The notes: generated from the sequence alone by a model not told the origin. A stretch of 64,000 nucleotides of DNA from Bacteroidales bacterium (GCA_030536615.1 JAUNPQ010000001.1:1-64000); one strand, 5' to 3'; shown: positions 35,262 to 44,828, counted from the first letter of the stretch. Program-made: numbers and translations.

Positions 35262-36908
35262 TTATTTAACTTCTATGACTTTCAGCCGGTCACCCTGCTC
35301 GTTGACAATGCTGCGGAAGTAGCGTTCGTTGTATCCGCCAAACACCGGTGAGGCACAGTCACCTTCCGGAGTACGGACAAAGGTGCCGTCCTCGTTCTGT
35401 TTTTTGATGTTGCCGTCAAGAAATTTGACAAGCAGCATGTCACCGAGTGTTTTGTAGTCTTTGGTGGCTTTCTCGGCCCAGGTGTCGCTGATGGCGGCAA
35501 GGTGTGTCCGCGCATCGGAGTCACTCATTGCTCCGATTGTCTTTTCGGCTTCACTGACTGCCTGTTCTATGCTGTTCTCCAGACCAGACTGCACGCGGCG
35601 TATGTCCGGAATCATCTGTGAATATCGGTTGTATGCCTGATTGGCAACGTAGTTGTTCACCCAGAAGTTGGCGTCCCAGCTGAGTGTGAGCATGTCACCG
35701 TTGCCGTGCCTCAGCTGGTAGGGCACGTTTTCTGTGGAGTTGAATATTGGCAGGTAGACGCATGTGTTGGCGTCATCGGTGCCGAACCATAGTATGCCTT
35801 TCATGGCGTCATGGCGGCTGCGGTTCATGTCTGCCACAAAAGAGAAGCCTGTCTGTTGCGTGGCTATGGCGCGCTCATGGGTGTATTCCACGCTGTCAAC
35901 CTTGTATGACATGGGACGCCAGCGGTAGGGCACGTCGAACGGCCCGGCGCCTATGTCTTTTGTCATGTCGAGGGGAGTGTCTTCAAAATGGTCACGCATC
36001 ATCCATTTGAGGTCTGTGGCGGTGAGCGCTTTCTCGGGCTTAACCCACAGTGGCATCACCTCTCCTTCGCCACGAAGAATCCAGGGGAGGTATGCGTCCA
36101 TTGTCCCTTTGGGGGCAAAGCGGTTGAAGTAGGACCATACGCGGGCATCGCAGCCACGCAACGCACCCATGTCATACACGGCATATGCGCGACTGAAATC
36201 AAAGTCTTTGTCTTTGCCGCTGAAGTATCCCTGCTTGCGTGCAAAGTCAATGACGTCTTTGCTGTAAAGGGTGTTGGGGTCTTTGAGGGGGAATGTGTGT
36301 ATGCGCGCATGGTTGGCGTGGCCGCTGATGTAGCCGTCGGGCACACGGCGTGCCACCCACACGGCTCCGGGATCTGTTTTTCCTTTGCCAATCATTTCCA
36401 TTATCCACACTTCATCGGGGTCGGCGATAGAAAAACTCTCGCCCTCTGATGCGTAGCCGTATTTGTCAACAAGGCCGGTCATCACGTCAATGGCCTCTCG
36501 AGCCGTGCGTGCGCGCTGGAGTGTGATGTATATCAATGAGCCGTAGTCAATTTTGCCTGAGCCGGCCAGTTCGTGGCGTCCGCCCCAGGTGCTCTCTGCG
36601 ATGGTCAGGCCATGCTCGTTCATGTTTCCGATTGTGGCGTATGTATGCGCCACCTCGGGAATCTCTCCCAGAGGGCGATGTGTGTCCCATTCTATGACGG
36701 GGCGCATCGCTCCGGCGGGATGGTCGGCTGCCGGCTGGTTGTAGAGTTCGCCATAGAGCACATGGCTGTCAGCGGCATAGGTTATCATTGAGCTTCCGGT
36801 GGCGGTGGCTCCGGGAGTGGCTATCAGGCTTGTGCATCCCTGTGCGTGGGGTGCGACGGCTATTGCTGCCGTGAGGGCGGTTGCGAGGGTGATTATTGCT
36901 ATTCTCAT
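35262..36908 (-). CDS. C69-family dipeptidase
   Basis: 548 residues with a signal peptide ending at about residue 24; the next residue, C25 in GCTSLIATPGA, is the likely N-terminal nucleophile exposed by processing, as in the Ntn-hydrolase fold. The block EHGLTIAESTWGGR and the substrate-site region GESFSIADPDEVWIMEMIGKG are typical of the family (PepD/C69). It should be an exported or periplasmic dipeptidase. It is followed by the flippase-like gene. Confidence 0.88.
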   Translation of the reverse strand: MRIAIITLATALTAAIAVAPHAQGCTSLIATPGATATGSSMITYAADSHVLYGELYNQPAADHPAGAMRPVIEWDTHRPLGEIPEVAHTYATIGNMNEHGLTIAESTWGGRHELAGSGKIDYGSLIYITLQRARTAREAIDVMTGLVDKYGYASEGESFSIADPDEVWIMEMIGKGKTDPGAVWVARRVPDGYISGHANHARIHTFPLKDPNTLYSKDVIDFARKQGYFSGKDKDFDFSRAYAVYDMGALRGCDARVWSYFNRFAPKGTMDAYLPWILRGEGEVMPLWVKPEKALTATDLKWMMRDHFEDTPLDMTKDIGAGPFDVPYRWRPMSYKVDSVEYTHERAIATQQTGFSFVADMNRSRHDAMKGILWFGTDDANTCVYLPIFNSTENVPYQLRHGNGDMLTLSWDANFWVNNYVANQAYNRYSQMIPDIRRVQSGLENSIEQAVSEAEKTIGAMSDSDARTHLAAISDTWAEKATKDYKTLGDMLLVKFLDGNIKKQNEDGTFVRTPEGDCASPVFGGYNERYFRSIVNEQGDRLKVIEVK

Positions 36909-36989
36909 TCTTTATTCTATATTCTATGTGGTATTCAAGGTGATTACTATGTTATGTTTGGCGTCCACATTGCGGTTGCACCGGTTGCC

Positions 36990-37499
36990 TCATTTGCGCA
37001 TCAGAAAACGCAGGCATGCCCAGCCGCCAAGAATCTGGAAGCATATGCCGGGAAGACCCATGCGGAAATCCTGAAGTGCGGTGGCGAGGCTTCCTGTCAT
37101 CAGCCATTCAAAGGCTGTACCGGTAATCTGGTATGTGAGTACAACGGCTGTCAGCGCCGGGAGTGTCACTTTGCCGTAGCGTGAGGCTGCATATGCGGCT
37201 GCGCCGGCAAGGATTGACGATTTGAGCATTATTGCGGGCAGCATAGCGCTTCCGGGCATTCCGAAAAGGGCAAAGTTGACCAGTGGCGAGGCCACGGCTG
37301 TCAGCAGTCCGGTGCGCCAGCCGTATTTATATGCGGCAATGAGCGTGAAGAAGTATATGGGCAGCCATATCAGTCCGCCCTGAGGCATGAGGTGTACCAG
37401 CTGCGGCACAACGATGTTGCCGATGATAAAGGCCGCTGCTGCAAGATAAGTGCGGATGTCTGTATAACTGAATGAATAGAGTTTTACTGTTGTCTGCAT
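36990..37499 (-). CDS. ECF transporter S component-like membrane protein
   Basis: 169 residues with five or six membrane segments, including GNIVVPQLVHLMPQGGLIWLP near the start, the usual place for substrate-binding residues in ECF S components. It probably captures a vitamin or metal for uptake through a shared ECF ATPase module, none of which is in the window. It follows the DUF1893 gene by 4 bases, so the two are made together. Substrate unknown. Confidence 0.72.
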   Translation of the reverse strand: MQTTVKLYSFSYTDIRTYLAAAAFIIGNIVVPQLVHLMPQGGLIWLPIYFFTLIAAYKYGWRTGLLTAVASPLVNFALFGMPGSAMLPAIMLKSSILAGAAAYAASRYGKVTLPALTAVVLTYQITGTAFEWLMTGSLATALQDFRMGLPGICFQILGGWACLRFLMRK

Positions 37500-37503
37500 T
37501 TTC

Positions 37504-37938
37504 CTATTTGTTTTGTTGTCTGTTTATGAATTCACTGATCAGAGGGAGGCATTGGGCCGGTGTTGTGCAGCGGGCGCAAAGTTTCTCAACGGGGCAGATG
37601 TCATCGCCGCGGCGGTTGATGATGTTGGGCACGACTGTGCCGTATGTCACCGGTATGTGTGCCTGCGTGAGCATTTCAAGGGCCGGGCGGCTGATGGTGT
37701 GGGCGTATACTGTTGCAACACCTCCGGCGGCCAGCAGGGCGGCTGCTCCTTTGCCAACCACTTTGTCTGCCACGGCGGCGCCTGCAAGCAGCGCGGGCGA
37801 TGTGTTCAGCAGCCGGTACAGGTCCGAGACTCCGCGTCCGTGAAACTCTGTGGCGTTTCCGTTGTTCCACAGCACAAGAGAGCACCCGCTTTCAAGAAGC
37901 AGTTCTCTGAGTTTTTCCATGCCGGGAGTCTCTGTCAT
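37504..37938 (-). CDS. DUF1893 domain protein
   Basis: 144 residues from 37938, the start that fits the promoter at 37974-38004. The DUF1893 domain fills most of it (SCSLVLWNNGNATEFHGRG and GAAVADKVVGKGAAALLAAGG). The C-terminus has four cysteines (CPVEKLCARCTTPAQC) that could bind a metal or a cluster. The function is not known. It is translated just ahead of the ECF-type membrane protein, which suggests work on the same cofactor or nutrient. Confidence 0.75.
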   Translation of the reverse strand: MTETPGMEKLRELLLESGCSLVLWNNGNATEFHGRGVSDLYRLLNTSPALLAGAAVADKVVGKGAAALLAAGGVATVYAHTISRPALEMLTQAHIPVTYGTVVPNIINRRGDDICPVEKLCARCTTPAQCLPLISEFINRQQNK

Positions 37939-37973
37939 CTTTGGGATAATGATTGTTCTTTTGTTCCTAATTG

Positions 37974-38004
37974 CAAAAATACACATTATTTGTTTATCTG
38001 CAAA
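37974..38004 (-). promoter_or_regulatory. Promoter of DUF1893 / ECF pair
   Basis: On the minus strand: TTTG (38004-38001), a 19-base spacer, TATTTTTG (37981-37974). The start codon follows 35 bases later. Confidence 0.75.
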
Positions 38005-38033
38005 ACGTACGGAGACGCTGTGGTCCGATTCTG

Positions 38034-38075
38034 CAAAAGGAAAGCCGCCCCGGCACGTGTATATGTCGGAGCGGC
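38034..38075 (-). terminator. Terminator of rpsA
   Basis: A 12-bp GC-rich stem (38044-38055 with 38064-38075; one mismatch and one wobble) followed on the minus strand by TTTCCTTTT. It lies about 60 bases after the rpsA stop. Confidence 0.65.
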
Positions 38076-38137
38076 GGTGGGTATGTCAGTGCGTTGTGCC
38101 CGCGTTGCGGGCGGTGACGCCTCTGAGTGCTGCGGGT

Positions 38138-39928
38138 TTATTTGCCTGAAAGTTTCTCTTTCAGGGCAGCCAGTGCCTCAAGGTCACCGAGTGTGGTTTT
38201 CTCAAGGGGCTGGTTGAGTGCTGCGGGAGCTTCCTCGGCGGCTTTGGGAGCGCGGGGAGCGCGTGCGGCACGACGCTCTTTTGCTTTTTCAGCGCGAGCC
38301 TCATCTTCAAATATGCGGCTGTGGCTGAGAATGATGCGTTTTGCGTCTTTGTTGAACTCAATTACCTTGAAGTTGAGTTTCTCGTCAACTTTGGCCTGTG
38401 AGCCGTCTTCTTTGACAAGGTGTTTGGGTGTTGCGAAGCCTTCAACGCCATAGGGGAGGGCTACGACAGCGCCTTTGTCAAAGAGTTCCACGATGGTGCC
38501 TTCATGAACGGAACCGACGGTGAACACTGTCTCGAACACGTCCCAGGGATTTTCCTCGAGCTGTTTGTGGCCGAGGCTGAGGCGACGGTTGTCCTTGTCA
38601 ATTGCAAGCACTTCAACGTCAATGTCAGCACCGATCTGTGTGAACTCGCTGGGGTGCTTGATTTTCTTGGTCCATGAGAGGTCTGAGATGTGGATGAGGC
38701 CGTCAACGCCTTCTTCAATCTCTACAAATACGCCGAAGTTGGTGAAGTTGCGCACTTTTGCGGTGTGGCGGCTTCCGAGGGGGTATTTGGTCTCGATGTT
38801 CTCCCAGGGGTCGTTCTTGAGCTGTTTGATGCCGAGGCTCATCTTGCGGTCCTCGCGGTCAAGAGTCAGGATAACGGCTTCAACTTCGTCGCCTACTTTC
38901 ATGAACTCCTGTGCTGAACGCAGGTGCTGGCTCCATGACATCTCGCTGACGTGGATAAGTCCTTCCACACCGGGGGCAATCTCGAGGAATGCGCCGTAGT
39001 CAGCCATGACAACGACTTTACCTTTTACTATGTCACCGACCTTGAGATCTGCGTCAAGTGCATCCCAGGGATGGGGCTTGAGCTGTTTGAGACCGAGGGC
39101 GATGCGTTTTTTCTCATCGTCGAAGTCAAGGATAACCACGTTGAGTTTCTGGTCAAGCTCAACAACTTCGCTGGGATGGTTGACACGTCCCCATGAGAGG
39201 TCTGTGATGTGGATAAGTCCGTCTACGCCGCCAAGGTCGATGAACACACCATAGGTTGTGATGTTCTTGACGGTGCCTTCCAGAACCTGTCCTTTCTCCA
39301 GTTTGGAGATGATTTCTTTTTTCTGTGCCTCAAGCTCTGCTTCGATGAGTGCTTTGTGTGAAACGACAACGTTCTTGAACTCTTCGTTGATCTTGACAAC
39401 TTTGAATTCCATTGTCTTGCCCACAAACACATCGTAGTCACGGATGGGTTTGACGTCGATCTGTGAGCCGGGCAGGAAGGCCTCGATGCCGAACACGTCA
39501 ACGATCATACCGCCTTTGGTGCGGCATTTGATGAAGCCTTTGATTACTTCGTCGTTGGCGAGGGCTTCATTGATGCGCTCCCATGCGCGTGCGGCGCGTG
39601 CCTTGCGGTGTGAGAGGATCAGCTGGCCTTTTTTGTCTTCCTGGTTTTCAATGAATACTTCCACAACGTCACCCACTTTGATGTCGGGGTTGTAGCGGAA
39701 TTCGTTCATCGGGATGATGCCGTCGCTCTTGTAGCCGATGTTAACCACAGCCTCACGCTTGTTGAGGGCGATGATGGTACCTTCGATTACGTCTTTGTTC
39801 TTGATTGTGTTGAGCGATTCATCATAGGTGCGGGTGAGTTCTTCGCGTGATTTCTCACCGGCGCTTTCGCCTTTTTCGTAGGCATCCCAGTCAAAATCTT
39901 CGACCGGGCTGTTTTTAAGTTCTGTCAT
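38138..39928 (-). CDS. rpsA: 30S ribosomal protein S1
   Basis: 596 residues with a row of S1 RNA-binding domains; the conserved block GVDGLIHISDLSW and its variants (GVEGLIHVSEMSW, GVFIDLGGVDGLIH) appear at regular steps. The C-terminal ~60 residues are Ala/Pro/Lys-rich and acidic, as in other Bacteroidota S1 proteins. It helps the small subunit bind mRNA. Its promoter overlaps the 3' end of the neighbouring ATPase gene, and its leader of about 115 bases can fold into GC-rich hairpins. Confidence 0.96.
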   Translation of the reverse strand: MTELKNSPVEDFDWDAYEKGESAGEKSREELTRTYDESLNTIKNKDVIEGTIIALNKREAVVNIGYKSDGIIPMNEFRYNPDIKVGDVVEVFIENQEDKKGQLILSHRKARAARAWERINEALANDEVIKGFIKCRTKGGMIVDVFGIEAFLPGSQIDVKPIRDYDVFVGKTMEFKVVKINEEFKNVVVSHKALIEAELEAQKKEIISKLEKGQVLEGTVKNITTYGVFIDLGGVDGLIHITDLSWGRVNHPSEVVELDQKLNVVILDFDDEKKRIALGLKQLKPHPWDALDADLKVGDIVKGKVVVMADYGAFLEIAPGVEGLIHVSEMSWSQHLRSAQEFMKVGDEVEAVILTLDREDRKMSLGIKQLKNDPWENIETKYPLGSRHTAKVRNFTNFGVFVEIEEGVDGLIHISDLSWTKKIKHPSEFTQIGADIDVEVLAIDKDNRRLSLGHKQLEENPWDVFETVFTVGSVHEGTIVELFDKGAVVALPYGVEGFATPKHLVKEDGSQAKVDEKLNFKVIEFNKDAKRIILSHSRIFEDEARAEKAKERRAARAPRAPKAAEEAPAALNQPLEKTTLGDLEALAALKEKLSGK

Positions 39929-40049
39929 TAAAATTAGTTAATAAAAATGTTAATTGAATCTCCGGTTTGCGGTCGTTCGCGGGCACCGGGCGGTTCCTTT
40001 TGACAGAGGTGGAGCCGGAGGTGCCGCGGGCAGTCCGCATTTTGCGCCG

Positions 40050-40080
40050 CAAAGTTACGCATAATTTTCTAATTTTCAAA
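40050..40080 (-). promoter_or_regulatory. Promoter of rpsA
   Basis: On the minus strand: TTTG (40080-40077), a 19-base spacer, TAACTTTG (40057-40050). The -33 box lies inside the last codons of the upstream ATPase gene. Confidence 0.8.
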
Positions 40081-43000
40081 TACCTTTGCAGAAATTTTAC
40101 GGTGGCTGATTTTTTCTTTGATGATGTCTTTTATGCGCTCAACAAGTTCCCGGAATGTGACGGCGTCCGCGCTCCTGAACAGCTCCTGGGGCACGGAGAG
40201 TGAATAGCTGCCGCCTATGTGGGGACGCTCTTTTGTGTCCTGCACGCTGCTCAGGCACCACCGGCTGCGTTGCCCTATGTCATTGAGGACTTTGGTGTGG
40301 CCAAGGCATGTCTGTATGTCGGCATATTCGCGCTCGCCGATATCGGAGGTGTTTTTCCAGGTCATATCCACAAAGCAGAGTGAATAGCAGTCGCTGTGAT
40401 CAACGGCGGTGCGGAACTGCAGGGGACTCATCTCAACGACATCGCTTGTGCTCCAGCGTGATTTCACTTCTATGTAGTATATGTCCTCGCCGTCGAGGGT
40501 GACAACGTAATCCTGACCGCCCTGCCGGTCGCAGATTTTCAGACCAATCCTGTCATTATCAATGGTGCCTTTGAGTTCGTCAAGCAATATGCTTTCAGCA
40601 TAATCTCCGAGTTCTTTGATGAAGCAGTCGTGCCGCTGCTGATATTGCTCCTGTGCAATGACTTTCCGGCCTTCTTCTATAATTCTGTCCATGAGGTCAT
40701 TGGTGGCCAGGCGGGCAAGAGTGTCCAATCTCTTCTCGTCGGTTTTCATGAGGGCATAGACGTTGGCGCGGTGTCCCGGATTTTTTATGCGTGACAGGAA
40801 TATCTGTGCTTTGTTGTCATTGATGTTTGAGAACCAGTATTTCCATATGTCCTCACCTTTGTCTATATGGCCTATTATGTCAATGGTGACTCCGGGGGTA
40901 TAATCTTTTTCCTTGAGCGCCTCATCTATGCTGTTGGCTATGGTCTTGGCTTTTTCCACGGCGAAAGGCTGGAAGGGGGCAAAAGCGGCATCCACCCATG
41001 TGCGGCGTTTGTCAACTCCGGTCACTTCAAGGCAGCACCGGCACAGATCCCGGATGTCATTGTCAGTGAACGGATGTGCCGCGTCCTGTTCAAGAATGTA
41101 TAGCTCGGAAGATTTGCACAGTTGGACGTTTCGGTTGGGAAAAATGGTGTAGTCAGGCATTATTTTTGTCTGATAGGATGTTGGACGCTCGGTGTCGCTC
41201 AGTGACGTCAGCAGGTTCAGCAGGTAGCTCCGGTTCTCTTCATTGTCCATCCACCGGCTGTCATGGTCCGCCTCTGTCTGGATGCGCCTGAATTCATATT
41301 TCACCAGCCAATCAAAGACGGTTTTATAGAGCAGCTGTTCCTTGTCTACATCGCCAAGATGCGGCACGTGCAGAGCATTGAAAGGCACTTCGGGATAATG
41401 GCCGCAGATGACCTGCATGGCTTTGTAGCGGTCGTTTTTGACCGGATTGGCGGTGGGAAACGTGAGGCAGAAACGGAGGACGTCAGACAAGATGCCGCTG
41501 TAGGGATGTGCCGAATGTTCCTGACTGTCGACGAATGTGCCAAGTGCGGTTTTGAGATCGTCACGGCTGATTGTGGCAAACTCATGGAGTGCGGCGAAAT
41601 CCTCATCTACAAGCATTGATGTGAATTCAGGAACAAGGGGACGGCATACCTTGTACAGGTCCGGGGTGATCACGGCACCATCCCTGAGGGCGGAGGAGGA
41701 ATATAGCTTCCCCTCGCGGTTGGGGATGATGGCTTTTGTGTTGAAGTAGGCTGTCTGGCCGCTGTCACGGAGGTATAAAAGGAATTCTTTCAGTCGTGCT
41801 TTGTCATGCATGGCAGTTATGCTGCCGACAATGTCCTCTATGGTGATGAACCACCCGGCATTGTCCGGGTTCCACCGGTGTATGATCTCAGACCACTCCA
41901 GCACTTCATGCCTGGCAGGCATCGGTGCCACGGCGGAGGCGAATTCATAGACAACGTCAAGGTAGCGGATATTGCCGTCCTGACGGAGGAACTCGGTGAT
42001 TGTATGGTCCGGCACACGGATGTGGCCGGGTCCGTCGATGCTGACATGGGCGCCGTCTGTGCCGATGAGCGGGAGCGTGCGGAAAACTTCCACCCACGCT
42101 TTGTGCCGCTCTTCCAGAAATTCTATGGTGCGGTCATTTCGAACGGCCATGTCAAAGCCTATCGGTGCCAGATGGATGCTGTTCTTTATGGTGCCGGCAT
42201 GTTCCTTAAGCCATGCAAACAGCATATGGCTCATCTCAGCAAGTACCTGCACATCGGTCTCGGCTTTTGTGCGGTGCTCCGAGTTTCCGTCCGGGAGCAC
42301 TATGTTGTCTCTTGGCTCGGTAGGGAAGAAGCGCTCGGAATGATAGATGTAGTTTATGCTGTTTATCTCTGTGCCCAGCAGGGGAAAGAAGATGAACAAT
42401 CTTGGCACATTTCCAATCGGCATAGCTTCAGTGGGTGACTTGAGCGGCAGGATGACCATGTCTTTGCCGTCGGCAGACTGGAGATAGTGACAGTCAGTAT
42501 ACTTCCCGTTTTTCCAGATGCGCATCACGTGCAGGCCGGCCTCATCGGGCATGGGCTGCTTGCGGAATGTGACAGAGGTGCCGTCAGTGCCGGTGATGGT
42601 GCACTGACGGATGAGCGTGTTGATGGTCATGACATATGGCATCAGGGCGGTTGCCGCCTCAACGCCTTTACGTGCGGCCTCTTGTCGCTCAGGGGTGTCT
42701 GTCAGGTAGACAAACTCTGTCCATCCGGCACGCTCAGGGGTGGTCTCCTTGTCAAGTAGACCGTTCACTTCCCTGAGTTGTGACTCCATGGCTTGGCGCA
42801 TGTCTGAGAGGGTGTCAGCGCTCCGGTCTATGCGGAATTGTTCAAGGGGGACATATATGCCGGGTGCAACTTCATATGAACCGTTTATGTGGAGTATGCG
42901 GCCGAACTTGTGTGTGGTCATGAATCCGGTGCCGAACTGTCCTGCTTTCTCGGTGTCGTCTTTTTCCTCGGACGATACTTGTTTTATCAGCGAGCACAGG

Positions 43001-43263
43001 CTGTCATAGTCAAAATGTTTGCCGTTGTGCGCAAAAAGCAGGGAGTCCGGACGCAGTTCAATGCGTATGTGCACCCCTTTGCGTGGCTCGGCACAGTCAC
43101 GAGCGTTCTGGACAAGTTCCCAGATTGCACGGTGTGCGGTGTTGTCATCAAACTTGCCGAGTCCCTGCAGAATTTTCAGGCAATGCTGCCGGGTGTCAAG
43201 CCTCATGGCTTTGTTGTGGTTCTCGTCGCTGATGGCCCGCTTGGTCTGTTCATCCAGAATCAT
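40069..43263 (-). CDS. NO VEIN/sacsin-like ATPase with C-terminal DUF3883 nuclease-like domain
   Basis: 1064 residues. The N-terminus carries a Hsp90/sacsin-type ATPase: N-box E49-L-V-Q-N53-A-R-D56, G1-like AHNGKHF (G81) and G2-like AGQFGTGF (108-114). A long middle part (about 200-880) has no motif I recognise. Near residue 930 a DUF3883 (NOV C-terminal) domain shows GQDYVV and IYYIEVKSRW, the D and E-x-K of a PD-(D/E)xK nuclease fold, then the helical tail. Plant NO VEIN has the same ATPase-plus-DUF3883 plan, and prokaryotic forms are often found in defence-type settings. It is 47 bases downstream of metK on the same strand. Its own substrate and role are unknown; a DNA-targeting defence role is inference. 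Confidence 0.75.
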   Translation of the reverse strand: MILDEQTKRAISDENHNKAMRLDTRQHCLKILQGLGKFDDNTAHRAIWELVQNARDCAEPRKGVHIRIELRPDSLLFAHNGKHFDYDSLCSLIKQVSSEEKDDTEKAGQFGTGFMTTHKFGRILHINGSYEVAPGIYVPLEQFRIDRSADTLSDMRQAMESQLREVNGLLDKETTPERAGWTEFVYLTDTPERQEAARKGVEAATALMPYVMTINTLIRQCTITGTDGTSVTFRKQPMPDEAGLHVMRIWKNGKYTDCHYLQSADGKDMVILPLKSPTEAMPIGNVPRLFIFFPLLGTEINSINYIYHSERFFPTEPRDNIVLPDGNSEHRTKAETDVQVLAEMSHMLFAWLKEHAGTIKNSIHLAPIGFDMAVRNDRTIEFLEERHKAWVEVFRTLPLIGTDGAHVSIDGPGHIRVPDHTITEFLRQDGNIRYLDVVYEFASAVAPMPARHEVLEWSEIIHRWNPDNAGWFITIEDIVGSITAMHDKARLKEFLLYLRDSGQTAYFNTKAIIPNREGKLYSSSALRDGAVITPDLYKVCRPLVPEFTSMLVDEDFAALHEFATISRDDLKTALGTFVDSQEHSAHPYSGILSDVLRFCLTFPTANPVKNDRYKAMQVICGHYPEVPFNALHVPHLGDVDKEQLLYKTVFDWLVKYEFRRIQTEADHDSRWMDNEENRSYLLNLLTSLSDTERPTSYQTKIMPDYTIFPNRNVQLCKSSELYILEQDAAHPFTDNDIRDLCRCCLEVTGVDKRRTWVDAAFAPFQPFAVEKAKTIANSIDEALKEKDYTPGVTIDIIGHIDKGEDIWKYWFSNINDNKAQIFLSRIKNPGHRANVYALMKTDEKRLDTLARLATNDLMDRIIEEGRKVIAQEQYQQRHDCFIKELGDYAESILLDELKGTIDNDRIGLKICDRQGGQDYVVTLDGEDIYYIEVKSRWSTSDVVEMSPLQFRTAVDHSDCYSLCFVDMTWKNTSDIGEREYADIQTCLGHTKVLNDIGQRSRWCLSSVQDTKERPHIGGSYSLSVPQELFRSADAVTFRELVERIKDIIKEKISHRKISAKVFEN

Positions 43264-43310
43264 GACGGTTGTATGTTTCGGTTGTGCCTGAATGTTATGC
43301 GTGCCGGTTG

Positions 43311-44603
43311 TCAGAGGACGTCAGCGAATGTCTTGCGGAGTGCCTCGACGGCGTCTGTCTTCTCCCAGGGGAAAAGGTGTACGGTTTTCTGTACTTCATG
43401 GCCGTCAATGAGGAATGTCTTGATGGCAGTGCGCGGTATGCGGCCCACGTGTCCGTAGGCGGCTGTCTCCTCATAGATGGGCGTGCGCAGGCTGAAACGC
43501 TGTTCAATGGCATAGGGGCGCAGGTCAAACTCGGGCATTGCGGCGATGCGCTGTGAGATAACGGTATCTGAGGCTTTGATGTGCGATGTCCCGTAGGTGT
43601 CTATATGCAGACTCACCGGCTGTGCCTCGCCGATTGCGTAGGCCACCTGCACAAGGACGCGGTCAGCCAGACCGGCGGCAACGATGTTCTTGGCTATATG
43701 GCGTGCGGCATAGGCGGCTGAGCGGTCAACCTTGCTGGGGTCTTTTCCGGAGAAGGCACCTCCGCCGTGGGCGCCGTGGCCGCCATAGGTGTCAACAATG
43801 ATCTTGCGGCCGGTGAGTCCGGTGTCACCGTGGGGACCTCCTATGATGAATTTGCCGGTGGGATTGACCATCAGGATATATTCTTCGTCAAGAAGGTGGC
43901 GCAACTGGGCGGGCATCTTGGCGCGCACGCGCGGAATGAGGATCTGGCGCACATCGCGGCGGATGACTTCCTGCATGCGTTCCTCGGCTTCTTTTTCGCT
44001 TATGCCATCGGTGGGCCTGATGAATTCATCGTGCTGGGTGGAGACAACTATGGTGTGGACGCGCACGGGGTTGTGGTTTTCATCATACTCAACGGTGACC
44101 TGACTCTTTGAGTCGGGACGCAGATAGGTCATGTCCACGCCTTCGCGGCGTATCTCGGCAAGTTCACGCACCAGCGCATGGCTCAACGCAAGGGAGAGGG
44201 GGATCAGGAGCGGGGTCTCGTTGCATGCGTAACCGAACATCATGCCCTGGTCACCGGCGCCCTGAAGTTCACGGTCCTGACGCTCAACGCCCTGGTTGAT
44301 GTCACCGCTCTGTTCATGTACGGCGCTGAAGATGCCGCAGCTGTGAGCGTCAAACTGCAGTTCGGAGCGGTTGTAGCCGATGCGGTCTATGACGCGCCGT
44401 GCCACGCCCTGAAGGTCTATGTATGCGTTGCTTTTCACTTCGCCGGCAATGACAACCTGACCGGTGGTGACAAGTGTCTCGCAGGCCACTTTGCTTTCGG
44501 GGTCACGGGCAAGAAATTCGTCAACTACGGCGTCGCTGATCTGGTCGGCAACTTTGTCGGGATGTCCTTCCGAGACGGACTCGGATGTAAACAGATAGTT
44601 CAT
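43311..44603 (-). CDS. metK: S-adenosylmethionine synthetase
   Basis: 430 residues from 44603, where [21 protein letters not shown] begins the family start; the longer frame to 44669 lies in the leader. The blocks [12 protein letters not shown] and [19 protein letters not shown] are the two family signatures. It makes SAM from methionine and ATP. A 220-base leader with a SAM-II-like aptamer precedes it (see that entry). Length is slightly above the 380-400 of Proteobacteria, as is usual in Bacteroidales. Confidence 0.96.
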   Translation of the reverse strand: MNYLFTSESVSEGHPDKVADQISDAVVDEFLARDPESKVACETLVTTGQVVIAGEVKSNAYIDLQGVARRVIDRIGYNRSELQFDAHSCGIFSAVHEQSGDINQGVERQDRELQGAGDQGMMFGYACNETPLLIPLSLALSHALVRELAEIRREGVDMTYLRPDSKSQVTVEYDENHNPVRVHTIVVSTQHDEFIRPTDGISEKEAEERMQEVIRRDVRQILIPRVRAKMPAQLRHLLDEEYILMVNPTGKFIIGGPHGDTGLTGRKIIVDTYGGHGAHGGGAFSGKDPSKVDRSAAYAARHIAKNIVAAGLADRVLVQVAYAIGEAQPVSLHIDTYGTSHIKASDTVISQRIAAMPEFDLRPYAIEQRFSLRTPIYEETAAYGHVGRIPRTAIKTFLIDGHEVQKTVHLFPWEKTDAVEALRKTFADVL

Positions 44604-44655
44604 TTTATTGTTTAGTTTTTGGTTTTGCGATGTTTGTTGTTGTCGATGCATATAC

Positions 44656-44695
44656 ACACTCCGCGGCAACCTGTGGGATTTGGCTGCCGCGGTGT
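44656..44695 (-). promoter_or_regulatory. Stable hairpin in metK leader with anti-aptamer segment
   Basis: CCGCGGCA (44661-44668) and TGCCGCGG (44685-44692) form a perfect 8-bp stem, extendable by flanking bases, about 55 bases before the metK start. Its right part holds ATTTGGCTGC (44678-44687, plus-strand reading), the exact reverse complement of GCAGCCAAAT at 44768-44777 inside the aptamer-like element. The same bases can therefore pair with the aptamer or fold into this hairpin. Confidence 0.55.
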
Positions 44696-44730
44696 ATTAT
44701 TGTGCGCGTTTTTTATGATGCGTAGGTGCG

Positions 44731-44818
44731 GAATTGCAGTTTTAGCATTTTTTTGAGGTGGTTGCAAGCAGCCAAATTTGTCCACCCGGTGCCGGAGGTG
44801 TGCTCCGGTGTCACCGAT
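44731..44818 (-). promoter_or_regulatory. SAM-II-like riboswitch in metK leader
   Basis: On the minus strand a two-step hairpin (CGGTG/CACCG around CCGGAG/CTCCGG, 44788-44818) is followed by a stem GGTGG/CCACC (44786-44782 with 44761-44757). The loop contains AATTTGGCTGCTTGCAA, and the 3' side has TCAAAAAAATGCTAAAACTG. The pieces ATTTG, CTTGCA(A/G)CCAC and TGCTAAAA match what I remember of the SAM-II (SAM_alpha) consensus. The pseudoknot pairing is weak here (GCUG with CUGC, one U-U mismatch). Location upstream of metK fits SAM feedback. A covariance-model search would decide. Confidence 0.6.
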
Positions 44819-44828
44819 TTTTCGTCTG

